64,000 nt of DNA from assembly GCA_965116785.1 (NCBI GenBank), contig OZ220731.1, forward strand, positions 3,286,001 through 3,350,000. The letters run 5' to 3'. Of the stretch, positions 45,693 through 54,681 are shown in pieces. Position numbers and translations under genes: made by a program. The first letter of the stretch is position 1. Every line of letters starts with the position of its first letter. The DNA comes from Bin87 sp965116785 (GTDB lineage Bacteria; Chloroflexota; Dehalococcoidia; Lucifugimonadales; UBA3495). The notes below the pieces were generated by a model. It was not told where the DNA came from. It saw only the letters and a list, made by a program, of their open reading frames with translations, and made no database searches.

Positions 45693-48600
45693 ATGAAGAA
45701 GTCAACGAAGTGGATGAGGTTCTCGATGTTGTGGATCACGGTGGCGGCGCTGATGGCCGTCATTACCGTCTTGGCCTGTGGGCCAGCGTCGCCGGCGCAG
45801 CAGGCTGGCGGCGGGGGTGACGCCGAAAGCGTGTCTGTGCGTGCGACAGTGGCACCCTTCGTGCCGCAGCAGTCGGGAGACGGTGAGAAAGAGAAGCCAA
45901 CGGCCACTTTGACGCCGACGGCTACCCCGTACCCGGATGACTGTATGGAGTTCCAGAATCCGGACAGCGGTGAGATGGAGATGGTTTGCCCGGAGCCTGG
46001 GCCGCGTGCGATTGAGCAGGATCTGCGGAAGCAGTACAACCGCCACATGGCGACCAAGGAGGCAGAGGCTCAGGGTGGGCGTCGGTCGGCGGTTGATCCT
46101 GTGATGGTGGATGTTGTCATCAGCACTTCGGCGGAGGATGCTGTAGATGACGTGGTGGCGTTTCTACAGGAAAACGGTGCCAGTGTGTTCGGCCAAGAGA
46201 AAGGCGGCGTCCATGCAGCTGGGTATGTTCACACGATGGTGGACATAGAGTTGCTGCCGAGGATTGTGGCGATTGAGGGAGTACAGGGCGTCTGGGAGGT
46301 TGATGTTGGTGCGCCTCAGGGTGGCAACCTGCAGGGTACTCCTGTGCGTCCCATGACGATCCTGCAACGCACCAATGCCGACCAGTGGCACCGGGCTGGG
46401 ATCACTGGCGATGGCGTTGAGGTTGGTGTAATTGACGCCGACTTCGAGGATTTTCGAACACAGGTGTTGCCGTTGCTGTCGCATCCGGTACGGTTTTTCT
46501 GTTACGACTCGATGGGTGTGGTGCGTCAGGGTGAACTTCCGCTGCCTACGACAGATCCAGCGGCTGCGCCAGTGTCCGGCTTCTCTGCTTGTGAGACTCC
46601 AGATGGTATGGCGGGGGCGCATGGGACGGATGTGGTGCGGGCTTTGGTCGACTCTGCGCCGGGCATTAGGCTTTCTATCGCGAATGGGGTTGATCGCGTT
46701 CGGTTGGTGCAGTCAGTTGACTGGCTTACTGCGAAGCGGAGCGACAACAGCCGTTCTGACACTCATTACGACAGGGAGTCGAACGACGAGTTTGATGTGA
46801 AGATCATCAACTTCTCGCGGAAGCACGTGTGGGACGGGCCTGGGGACGGAACTTCAAACTTTGATGACATGTTGGATCGGAGTCCGATCAAGGTCGCCGA
46901 GGATGCGGTGGGGCGTGGTGTCCTGTGGGTTACTGGGGCTGGCAATGAGGCCCAGGGGACTTGGTTTGATGATGATCTGACCTTCGACGGCAACCGCCTT
47001 GAGTTCCCGGTTGTTGGTTCGGAACCTGCTGACTGCATCGAGGTAACGTTGGCAGGTGGCACAAAGTACGTTTTTCAGAAGCGCTGGAACGGGGATTGGC
47101 CTGAGGATGGTGGCGCTGATGATGTTTTCCTCGGGATGGCTCTGAGAGGACCGATTGAGGGTGAGGGTGATTCCGGTGATGTTATTGCCATGGGGTCACA
47201 ACTCCCCCGGATGAGGGGTGAGGCTTATCCGTGGAGACAGATGACCTACTTGGTGCCTGCTGATGGTACCGGGCGGTACTGCATTCATGTGGCGAAGAAT
47301 CAACGCTCGGAGGATCCAGATTGGGTACAGGTGTAACTGTTCGATCCGTCTGGTGCCTCCATGGAGCCCAGGTCGCTGATGGGAGAGGGCAGTGTCGTCA
47401 GCCCGGCGGAAGGCGTGAAGCCGGGGATACTTACTGTAGGCGCCATGAGCAACGCGGCGACTCCAATGCAACTGGACCACAGTTCGCGTGGCCCCTTGCC
47501 GGAGTCAACGGAAGTGAAACCGGAAACGTACGGCGTTGTCACTGGGACAGTGAGCCACATTGGTACTAGCTTGGCGTCGGCGAGAGTAGCTGCGCTTGCC
47601 GCGTTGCGTGCTCAGGGCTTGGGGTATACAACGCCGGCAGCGGCTGCGCGGTCGTTGACTGTCAGCTCTGAGACGGGCGGCGGTCCTACAATCGTTACAT
47701 TACCCGACTTGGCGCCGCCGACCAATGTCAGTGCGACGCATCATCCGTGTTTGACGAAGTACAACCTGCGCGTTTCGTACGACCATCCTTCTATCGGTGT
47801 TAGTGGAATTTTCCCGCGGCTCAAGGCTGTGCAGATCGGGACGGATGGTTCGGAGGTCGATGTTTACGAGACGGAGTTGGGCAGGCGTAGCAGTTCGTTG
47901 AGCACGATGACAGACCGTGGGTCGTACGACGTGACGGTGCGGATGTGTACGGTCGGAGGGTTTTGTAGTCCGCCGAGTAGTCCGCCGATCCGGTTGACGA
48001 CTGAGCCGGAGGTCTGTACTCCGAAATCAGTCAGGGCAGTAGCCTCGGATGAGCAGGTCACGGTGCGATGGAATCCTGATCCTGATGCGACTGGATACCA
48101 GATCCAGCGCGTTGGTGAAACTTCGATGACCAGCGTTTCGGGAGAGGAGCACGTCTTCACGGGTCTCACGAACGGAACGGAATACGGTTACCGTGTGCGG
48201 TCGTTGCGTCCTGGTAGTGAGAGCGCGTGGTCGCGCCCTGCCAAGGCCACCCCAAGGGGCAACTTGGCACGACCTTCGTCTCCGACGATCTTCAGGGTTG
48301 GCGACAACATCAGCCGCCGGTATCTTGGGGTGTCGTTGACATGGCAAACGAGCGCCGCAGGCAGGCACATTTTGGGCCACCTGTTTGACGTCAGGATATG
48401 GGACGGTGCCGCAAGGAAATGGGTCCGGATTCCTTCTAGTGGTCCCTCCGCTTCGCAATACTCGGTGCGGTTTTTCGAGAGGACGCGGGCGACGGGTGGG
48501 CCATTGGATCCCGTCGTAACAGAGGTGGAGGCAATCATCGCTGGTCTGAGGGCGGGCGTTGCGAACGGCATCAAGGTGAGGACGAGCCGCGCCAGGGGAT

Positions 48601-48995
48601 CTCGTGAGGAGATGGACCACTCACATTGGAGTGACTTGTTCTTGGTCAATGTGTCGGGTGCTTTGGTAGGTGCTGAGCCTGAGCCTGCTCCACCTGACAA
48701 AGAGCCGCCGTCGGAGTTGGCACTCCGGGTGGATGGCGCCTCTGTGGAACTTGGTTGGAAATTGTCGACCAACCCGAACTACGTGGAGCAGGTTGTTCGC
48801 CGACGCGACCTGAGCGTCAGGCCGCCGGAGTGGACGGAGATTGATGTTGGTCTGTCGGACACATCGTACACGGACATGGACACTGCCCTGACGAGCGGAA
48901 AGACGTATCGGTACCGTGTGCGGGCCTACAAGGATCGGGCGAACGACAAATATGGTGAGGAGAAGGGCGGTTTCGCAGACGCCGTGATTCCGTGA
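45693..48995 (+). pseudogene. Secreted subtilase with FN3 repeats, split by one TAA
   Basis: One frame of 1100 codons. The start is a lipoprotein signal peptide (VITVLAC) followed by a TATLTPTATPYP linker. The S8 protease domain has Asp248 in VGVIDADFEDF, His310 in AGAHGTDVVRAL and Ser626 in GTSLASARVAALAAL. A TAA at 47334-47336 after DWVQV stops translation before the Ser; the same frame goes on LFDPSGASMEPRSLMGEGSV. The codon is one transition from CAA (Gln). Fibronectin-III domains fill the last 420 residues (VTVRWNPDPDATGYQIQRVG, GLTNGTEYGYRVRSLRPGSE). As written the product lacks its catalytic Ser and cannot cleave. A strong terminator follows. AGGAGG precedes the ATG. Confidence 0.85.
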
Positions 48996-49025
48996 CGGGC
49001 CTGTGTTGAAACTCCGCATCATCGC

Positions 49026-49060
49026 GGGCGGCGGGACGTGATGTTCCGTCGCCCGTTTTG
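49026..49060 (+). terminator. Rho-independent terminator after the subtilase gene
   Basis: GGGCGGCGGGA (49026-49036) pairs over 11 bp, with two G-U pairs, with TTCCGTCGCCC (49044-49054); the loop is 7 bases and GTTTTG follows. It lies about 30 bases past the TGA of the subtilase gene. Confidence 0.75.
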
Positions 49061-49086
49061 CTGGCCTGCCGCCACACTGGGCCTCG

Positions 49087-49653
49087 TCATGGCCGGCCGT
49101 AGTCAGCGTCAGCGTAGTTCTCCCGTGTTGCCGTCCAGCGCTCGAGTTCAGCGTAAAGCGCGGCTTCCAGGAGTTCCGTGAGTGCCATGCGGGTTTCGGA
49201 GTCAGACCGGCCTGACAGTCGGCAGATTTCGGTCACGTCCATCCCGGCGTCGTGCATCTCGAGCAGCCACTCGTAGAAGACTTCGTCGGCGTTCTCGTTG
49301 GAGCCCTTCATGCTGCGTCGGCTGGCCTCTTCGAGCAGGAGGTCGAGGTAGTACTCGGTCCGGCCGGTGCGGCTGCGGATGGCCTCGTGGGTGTAGCCGC
49401 GGCGGCGCAGGTCGCAGTACTTCTCGAGTCCCCGGGTGAGCTGGGGCTCCTCGGTGTCGAGTTTGGGCTTGGGTTGGGGCGCGTACCGGTCCTTGACATC
49501 GTGTCCGCAGGTGGAGAACGTGGCGACCACGTGGTCGCCGTCGCGCTTCTTGACGAGTTCGCCGTCGCATTCGGGGCGGGGGCACCGCGTCACCAGCCGC
49601 CGTGGCCGGCGGACCGGACCGTCGCCGGGTGTGGCTGGATCTCGGCGAATCAT
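49087..49653 (-). CDS. Hypothetical protein with zinc ribbon and HTH-like region
   Basis: A 188-residue protein. An N-terminal ribbon (TRCPRPECDGELV, later STCGHD) is followed by a helical region (GLEKYCDLRRRGYTHEAIRS, RTGRTEYYLDLLLEEASRR) that resembles a resolvase-type or sigma-like helix-turn-helix, and a second such unit (MDVTEICRLSGRSDSETRMA). The ATG at 49653 has GGGAGG just upstream; the frame is open a further 20 codons. A DNA-binding regulator or plasmid-type protein is plausible but not proven. Confidence 0.5.
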   Translation of the reverse strand: MIRRDPATPGDGPVRRPRRLVTRCPRPECDGELVKKRDGDHVVATFSTCGHDVKDRYAPQPKPKLDTEEPQLTRGLEKYCDLRRRGYTHEAIRSRTGRTEYYLDLLLEEASRRSMKGSNENADEVFYEWLLEMHDAGMDVTEICRLSGRSDSETRMALTELLEAALYAELERWTATRENYADADYGRP

Positions 49654-49836
49654 GCTGCCTCCCGCGCTTCCGGCCGGTAGTGTTTGCCCGAGCCTGCCGC
49701 TCGTGGCGGCCAATTTCAGGGTGGCGAAAATCGCCCGGGGATTGTCGCGTCGACGAATCCGTTCGGCAAGCCGATGCAGGAATTTCGCCGATGCAGGTTA
49801 GCGACGATTTCGTCCGTCAGCGGCAACTACCATCCG

Positions 49837-50514
49837 TTAGGCGGAGTCGCGCTCACGAGGCCAGTTGTTGAGCCAGGGGATTGCCCGTTTCGGGAAGGTG
49901 CGGGAGTAGAGGTCTTTGGCGGCTTGCCAGGCGGGGTGCTGCGGGCCGCCCGTGGACGTCGCCTGTACGTCGTCGCCCAGGTGGTGTTTGATGGCCAGCA
50001 GGGCGGCGCCGACCAGGGCGTCATAGGGCTTGGCGTTGGTGGTGCATTCTCCGTAGCCGGCCGGGATACCGATTTTGACGTTTCGCTTCCGGTCGGGCGG
50101 GTAGTCGAAGGTCATTCCGCGGTCGACTTCGGCGTTGAGGGAGATCCGGTCGGGGCCTAGGGCGTATTCCTCGTACTTGCTGCGGGGCTTCCCCATCTTG
50201 AAGTCGCACTGGTCGGCCAACGCTTGGACGTCGGCCACGATGGTTTTGGTCTGGGCCGACGCTTCATCTTTGATCAACCAGCGGTGAGTGTACCCCCTGA
50301 TTCCGTGGTGGGGTTTCGGTTCGCCGCGGGCGGCGATGTTCTTCTCTCGCAGTTCCCGCTGGCGTCGTATGGGCGCGAGGACCCGGTCGATCCAGGCTTG
50401 ACTTTCTTCGTACATTCGCAAGTTGGGTTCGGGCGCTTTGACCAGTCCGTGCACTTCCTCGTCGTGCTGAGGTTCTTGGTTGGTCTCGTCGTAGTCGTCG
50501 TGTCGCTGGGTCAT
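49837..50514 (-). CDS. Hypothetical protein
   Basis: A 225-residue soluble protein rich in charged residues. Its first 60 residues are acidic and His-rich, then comes a helix (YEESQAWIDRVLAPIRRQRE), a basic segment and an alpha/beta C-terminal half (ISLNAEVDRGMTFDYPPDRK, IGIPAGYGECTTNAKPYDAL). I recognise no family. Its ATG overlaps the stop of the upstream gene (ATGA), so the two are translationally coupled. Confidence 0.5.
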   Translation of the reverse strand: MTQRHDDYDETNQEPQHDEEVHGLVKAPEPNLRMYEESQAWIDRVLAPIRRQRELREKNIAARGEPKPHHGIRGYTHRWLIKDEASAQTKTIVADVQALADQCDFKMGKPRSKYEEYALGPDRISLNAEVDRGMTFDYPPDRKRNVKIGIPAGYGECTTNAKPYDALVGAALLAIKHHLGDDVQATSTGGPQHPAWQAAKDLYSRTFPKRAIPWLNNWPRERDSA

Positions 50515-50744
50515 TCTTCCTGGCCTCCGGGTCGGGTCGATTGTCGTCGCAGCACGCTGAAGGTGAGTTCTTCGTCGAGTCGTACGGCCTCGGCGTAACG
50601 CTGTAGGATTTCCCTGGCCTCGTTGAGGACGTTCTCGTCGTTGCACTTCAGGAAGATGGCGGTAATACCGTGGGTCTCGTGCTTCAGGGGGGTTTCAGGA
50701 GCACCGCGCCAGTCGTCGGTGTCGCGCAGCGTACCGTCCACCAC
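50511..50744 (-). CDS. Hypothetical protein, N-terminus uncertain
   Basis: From the GTG at 50744 it has 77 residues (THGITAIFLKCNDENVLNEA, REILQRYAEAVRLDEELTFS). The frame is open upstream to about 50890, and that part looks real (FDDTGNPLTRIACPEHHAQA), with Cys and His that could bind metal, but it has no ATG or GTG. Either a rare start codon is used or the original start was lost. It is coupled to the next gene by a 4-base overlap. Confidence 0.45.
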   Translation of the reverse strand: MVDGTLRDTDDWRGAPETPLKHETHGITAIFLKCNDENVLNEAREILQRYAEAVRLDEELTFSVLRRQSTRPGGQEE

Positions 50745-51085
50745 CGCTTGGGCGTGGTGCTCGGGGCAGGCGATGCGCGTCAGCGGGTTGCCGGTGTCGT
50801 CGAACGGCGCCGAAGTGGTGATGTTACGAAGACGGGACCCGTTTTCTCGGAGAACGGCACTCGTAAGAGCCCACCGGGAATTGGCGAATCTCGCCGGTTA
50901 GCGTGGCATGGGACGAGGAACGTCGGCGCCCGTCCGGGTGGCCCTGCCGCCGGAGATTCGCGGCACCTGATGCCGGGAACGAAACCGGCCGCCCGGTTGT
51001 CGGTGGCGGCCGGTCAGTTTTGTGATGTTGCCGATCTTCCGAATCGGTGGCGGTGGCTCGTTGATGACCAAACTGAGGCGTGGAC

Positions 51086-53200
51086 CTATCGGTTGGCCTT
51101 CTCGACCTTGGGCGTGTCATCAACGTGCGAGAAGGCAGGGACACGTTCGTAGTGCTCCATGTACTCCTGGGTCCAGTCCCGTTTGGACGTGTCGACCGTA
51201 TCGAGCACTCCCACGGCCGTCATCCGGTACTGAACCGGACCTTCTCGAGCATCCCACTCGAACTGCCCGTTGATCCGAATCTTCAGGTCGGGCGCCTGCG
51301 ACCACAGGGGTTCCCATTCGAGTTCGTGCTGGAGCCGGCTGTAGATGATCGTCCGCAGATTGTCCTCGCTGTAATGCCCCGCCGAGTCAGGGTGTTCTGC
51401 CTTGGCCCATTCAACCAGATGGGGCATCAGTCCCGTGAGGATCTGCTGCTTGATCTCCCTCACGATGATTGGCTCGGGGTACAGGTCGTTGCCGTACTCG
51501 TCCTTGCCAGCCACGAGTTTCAGCCAACCGTCTGGGTTGTCGTCCGCCCCGCGGCTGCAGGGGTAAAGGTCCACCCTCACGCGGGCTTCCCATTCGTCCG
51601 GAAGGCATCCGGTGATCGGGTTGCCCCACAGGTTGATTTCTCCCTGGAGTCTGGTCAGCTCCCTCGGTATGTCGCCGGTGAGTTCGTTCTTCGAAAGGTC
51701 GAGTCCTTCCAGGCCCTGGTAGCCCCGGTCGTGGTCGGGAGCGAGGTTACCCAGATCCGCGGGAACCGTTCCCGTCAATTGATTCCCGGAGAGATTGACC
51801 CGCGTGAGGTATCGGAGGTTTCCCAGGGACCTTGGGATCTCCCCGGTCAGTTGATTTTTTCCGAGAAAGAGTCCTTCGAGGTACCGCAGGTTCCCGACGG
51901 CTTCCGGGATCGTTCCCGTCAATTGCGTGTCGCCCAGGCTCAGCTCTCGCAGGTACGTCAGTTCGTCGATGTTTGGTGGTATTTCACCCGTCAACGCGTT
52001 GTCGCTCAATCCCAGCGAGACCAGGTGGGCAAGCTGCATGATCTCCTGAGGTAAGGGGCCCGTCAGACCGTTTTCGGGGAGGTACAGGCTGCTGACCCGT
52101 CCGGAGGCGTCGGTGCGCACTCCCAGCCAAGTATCGAGTGGCTGCGGGCTCAGCCAGTTTTCGGCCGCTGTCCAGCTGTCGCCACCGGTCGCTTTGTAGA
52201 ACGCGACCAGAACCTCGCGGTCGCGTTCGACCGTTGCCGCGTCCACCTCGCAGGTTCGGGGTCGCGCGCTGACGCTGCCGTGCTTTTGGAGCGCGTCGGC
52301 CAAGCGGTGTTCGGGAGCAGGCACGCACAACTCGGCGTTTTCCGAGAGGTTGAGCCTTGCTCCCTGCGCGGCCAAATCGATGAGGCCTGCCGGTATGGGC
52401 CCGCTGAGTTGGTTCCGGCTGAGGTCCAGGATGTCCAATGGCAGGCTGGAAAACTCTTCCGGTATCGGTCCGCTCAGTTGGTTCCCTGCGACGTTCAAGT
52501 CCGTCAGCCCTTCGAGCTTGCCCAGTTCCGGGGGCAAATGGCCCGCTAGCTGATTGTTATTGAGGTTCAGCGTCCTGACGCGCCCTGCGTCGTTGACCCA
52601 GACGCCCTGCCATGTGTCGACGGGCTGATCACTCAGCCAGTTGGTGTTCGATTTCCAGTTGTCGCCGTCGGTGGCGCGGTACAGGGCGGTCAGGGCGTCT
52701 ACGTCGGGCCCGGAAGGCTTTTGTGCCGATGTCCCCTCGGGTTTTCCACCCGTCGCGGCGTTGGCAGTGGAGGCGTCAGAAGCTGGCGTCGACCTGCCCT
52801 GCCTTGCGGATGCCCCTCCCGTGCTGGATTCAGGAGTTCTTTGGTCCGATGGCGGTTTGCCGGCGGCGTCTCCATCCTGCCCCCGCGTGGTTCCCGAGAG
52901 GTTTGCCGCAGCGGAGCCGGAAGTTTGCTCATCGGCCTGTCGGGTGGCGGCAGTACTCTCGGACGATGGTTGCTCAGTGGGGCTTGTGGTGCCGCAGGCC
53001 AGCAGTCCGGTTGAAACCACGAGGGCGAGCCCGAAGGCAGGCACGACCATGTGGCGCTTGGCGGATGGTGGCCGGGGAGTTGCCCCGAGCCTCACATCGG
53101 ACATCCACCGGAACAGGGCGTGCTTGTTGCTGTTCGTTTGGTTGGACGGAACGGTGGCGTGGTCTGGCGCTCGGCCGGCCTCTGGCAGACGCGTAAACAT
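51086..53200 (-). CDS. Plant-style leucine-rich-repeat lipoprotein
   Basis: A 704-residue surface protein. A long basic N-region precedes a hydrophobic segment ending in a lipobox (GLLAC, about residue 69). Residues 70-165 form a Ser/Thr/Gly-rich linker. Two LRR blocks follow, each opened by an LRRNT-like cap (LYRATDGDNWKSNTNWLSDQ and FYKATGGDSWTAAENWLSPQ) and built from 23-24-residue repeats of the LxxLxLxxNxLxGxIP type seen in plant receptors. The last 150 residues are a non-repeat domain. GAGGAGG before the ATG is a strong ribosome site. Such LRRs usually bind proteins, so adhesion or host contact is plausible. The gene stands alone. Confidence 0.85.
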   Translation of the reverse strand: MFTRLPEAGRAPDHATVPSNQTNSNKHALFRWMSDVRLGATPRPPSAKRHMVVPAFGLALVVSTGLLACGTTSPTEQPSSESTAATRQADEQTSGSAAANLSGTTRGQDGDAAGKPPSDQRTPESSTGGASARQGRSTPASDASTANAATGGKPEGTSAQKPSGPDVDALTALYRATDGDNWKSNTNWLSDQPVDTWQGVWVNDAGRVRTLNLNNNQLAGHLPPELGKLEGLTDLNVAGNQLSGPIPEEFSSLPLDILDLSRNQLSGPIPAGLIDLAAQGARLNLSENAELCVPAPEHRLADALQKHGSVSARPRTCEVDAATVERDREVLVAFYKATGGDSWTAAENWLSPQPLDTWLGVRTDASGRVSSLYLPENGLTGPLPQEIMQLAHLVSLGLSDNALTGEIPPNIDELTYLRELSLGDTQLTGTIPEAVGNLRYLEGLFLGKNQLTGEIPRSLGNLRYLTRVNLSGNQLTGTVPADLGNLAPDHDRGYQGLEGLDLSKNELTGDIPRELTRLQGEINLWGNPITGCLPDEWEARVRVDLYPCSRGADDNPDGWLKLVAGKDEYGNDLYPEPIIVREIKQQILTGLMPHLVEWAKAEHPDSAGHYSEDNLRTIIYSRLQHELEWEPLWSQAPDLKIRINGQFEWDAREGPVQYRMTAVGVLDTVDTSKRDWTQEYMEHYERVPAFSHVDDTPKVEKANR

Positions 53201-53629
53201 GGAACCTCCTCACGGGTCCAGGATAGGCAATCTGCGACAACTGCGAACCCACGCGCGAACGCGGACGCCGTGAAGAGGCACGAAGTGCCTACCTGAAAAC
53301 ATCCGCGCCCGGTGAGCCGCAGTCGGCAGGCGGGAGGGTCCCAGCAGTTGTCGCGGGGCCAGACTAACGGCCGGCTACGGGGCCGTCAAGTGACGATGCG
53401 TCACCAAATTTCCGGTTCCGGTTTCCGTGTCGTATGACCGACAGGACAGGGTATGTCCCGCGTTCGAGGTCGCCCGTGATCAGGCAGGCTGCGTCTTCTG
53501 TTACGCTCCACGGGATCGGTCGGTTTTTCTCAGCCGCGTCATTCGAGGAACATCGGCGTGCCGCCCTTGGGGTGCAGGGCAGTCAGGGGCACCAGTTTGA
53601 TGCGATGCCTGCTCCGAAAAGGTAGAAGG
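53201..53629. other. Stretch without a recognised gene
   Basis: No coding frame with protein-like composition or RNA signal is seen between the LRR gene start and the VapC-type gene end. Confidence 0.4.
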
Positions 53630-54088
53630 TTAGACCGGTCTGTCCGATTGCGGTCCGGGTGGTGCGATGGGATTGTGCCAGCGTATGCCGGGAAAGCGTT
53701 GAAAGTCGCGGTCGCGGCTGTGGACGACAGCGTCATATTCGGCTGCCAGGGCGGCGATGTGGGCGTCGGCGACAGTGTTGGGGCCGGCATCTGAGCTGTC
53801 CAGGAGTTGGACGAGATGTTGTGCGTGGTTGGGTCCCGCCTGGATGGCGGTGAAATGGCGGTATCGCAGCCATGAGTCGACAGTTCGGGCGGCTTGGGCG
53901 GGCCGCCAGTGTGGGTTGACGGTGGCAGCGTTCGACATGAGGCGCATGAAGCCGGTGAGGACTGCCCAGGGCAGGCCAACTGGCTCCACGCCGTTGAGAA
54001 GTCCCGTCCACCAGCGTTGCGCGCTCTCGTGGACGGGACTATCGGGATCGTGGGCGTAGATCAGGAGGTTGAGGTCGGGGACGATCAT
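53630..54088 (-). CDS. vapC: PIN-domain toxin, VapC-type
   Basis: A 152-residue PIN-domain RNase. The first catalytic Asp is in IVPDLNLLIYAHD and the later acidic residues are in NTVADAHIAALAAEYDAVVH and SRDRDFQRFPGIRW, the expected order. VapC toxins cut tRNA or rRNA unless bound by their antitoxin. The start codon overlaps the stop of the upstream antitoxin gene by four bases. The frame is intact. Confidence 0.88.
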   Translation of the reverse strand: MIVPDLNLLIYAHDPDSPVHESAQRWWTGLLNGVEPVGLPWAVLTGFMRLMSNAATVNPHWRPAQAARTVDSWLRYRHFTAIQAGPNHAQHLVQLLDSSDAGPNTVADAHIAALAAEYDAVVHSRDRDFQRFPGIRWHNPIAPPGPQSDRPV

Positions 54089-54273
54089 GTGGCGCTCTTC
54101 CGGCGACGCCGGTCCCGCAGGTGTTCTTCGACCTCCATCCGGTCGAGCTCGTCTTGGGGAGTGTTGGCGCGGGTTTCGATTACTAGATTGACGATGGAGT
54201 CGTCGTCGACGTCCACGTCCTCAAGGGGCTCGAATACGCCGTTGCGAAAGCGTGCTCGCACATTCTGCGTCAT
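54085..54273 (-). CDS. vapB: VapB-type antitoxin (AF2212/DUF104-like)
   Basis: A 62-residue protein. It begins QNVRARFRNGVFEPLEDVDV, the AF2212-like start found in antitoxins paired with PIN toxins, and ends with a charged helix (ELDRMEVEEHLRDRRRRKSA) that should wrap the toxin. It is the first gene of the pair and overlaps vapC by ATGA, the usual order. Confidence 0.8.
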   Translation of the reverse strand: MTQNVRARFRNGVFEPLEDVDVDDDSIVNLVIETRANTPQDELDRMEVEEHLRDRRRRKSAT

Positions 54274-54319
54274 GGGACTGTCGCTCCTTGATTGTGGAAA
54301 TTCAGGTTCTGTGGATCGG

Positions 54320-54680
54320 GCGTTGACGGTTGTATTGTAACGGGTCTGGTTTTTTTACCCGGGTCCTGTTGGGGTCGTGGCGCACGGCCCAAAGCTGGCC
54401 CAGAATCGCCAACAGCAGCAAGGTTTCCATCCAGGCCTAGCCTTCCACGAAGCACGGGCGGGGACGCCGCCGAAGGGGTAGTAGGCAAACCGCGGCAACT
54501 GTTCCCGGAACCCTAGCGTCCAGCGGTCGGGAAGGAACTCCAGCGGGTGCTCGAACCAGCGGGCGTCGCGGTGCAACACCAGTTGGGCCGCTCAGCCCGA
54601 CGGGTTCGAAGGTCATCCGCCGCGCGAACCAAATGGGTGGTTCTGTTGCCTCCACTGGGGAATCCGATGCCATTTTCACG
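54320..54680 (-). pseudogene. Cytochrome P450 remnant
   Basis: Across three frames one can read PPIWFARRMTFEPVGL, then LVLHRDARWFEHPLEFLPDR and FREQLPRFAYYPFGG, then PRPCFVEG and WMETLLLLAILGQLW. This is the C-terminal third of a bacterial P450, including the haem-binding Cys, broken by at least two frameshifts and a TAG. It differs from the intact P450 at 4.4 kb. It lies directly against the 3' end of the next gene. Confidence 0.65.
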
Positions 54681-54681
54681 G

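Noticed and set aside
3550..47336. Stop-codon reassignment (TAG as Gln or TGA as Trp)
   Set aside because: All three stop codons occur as premature stops, and each also ends normal genes here (TAG for fakA and the hybrid kinase, TGA for fakB and the Hhe gene, TAA for the P450), so a changed code does not explain the pattern.
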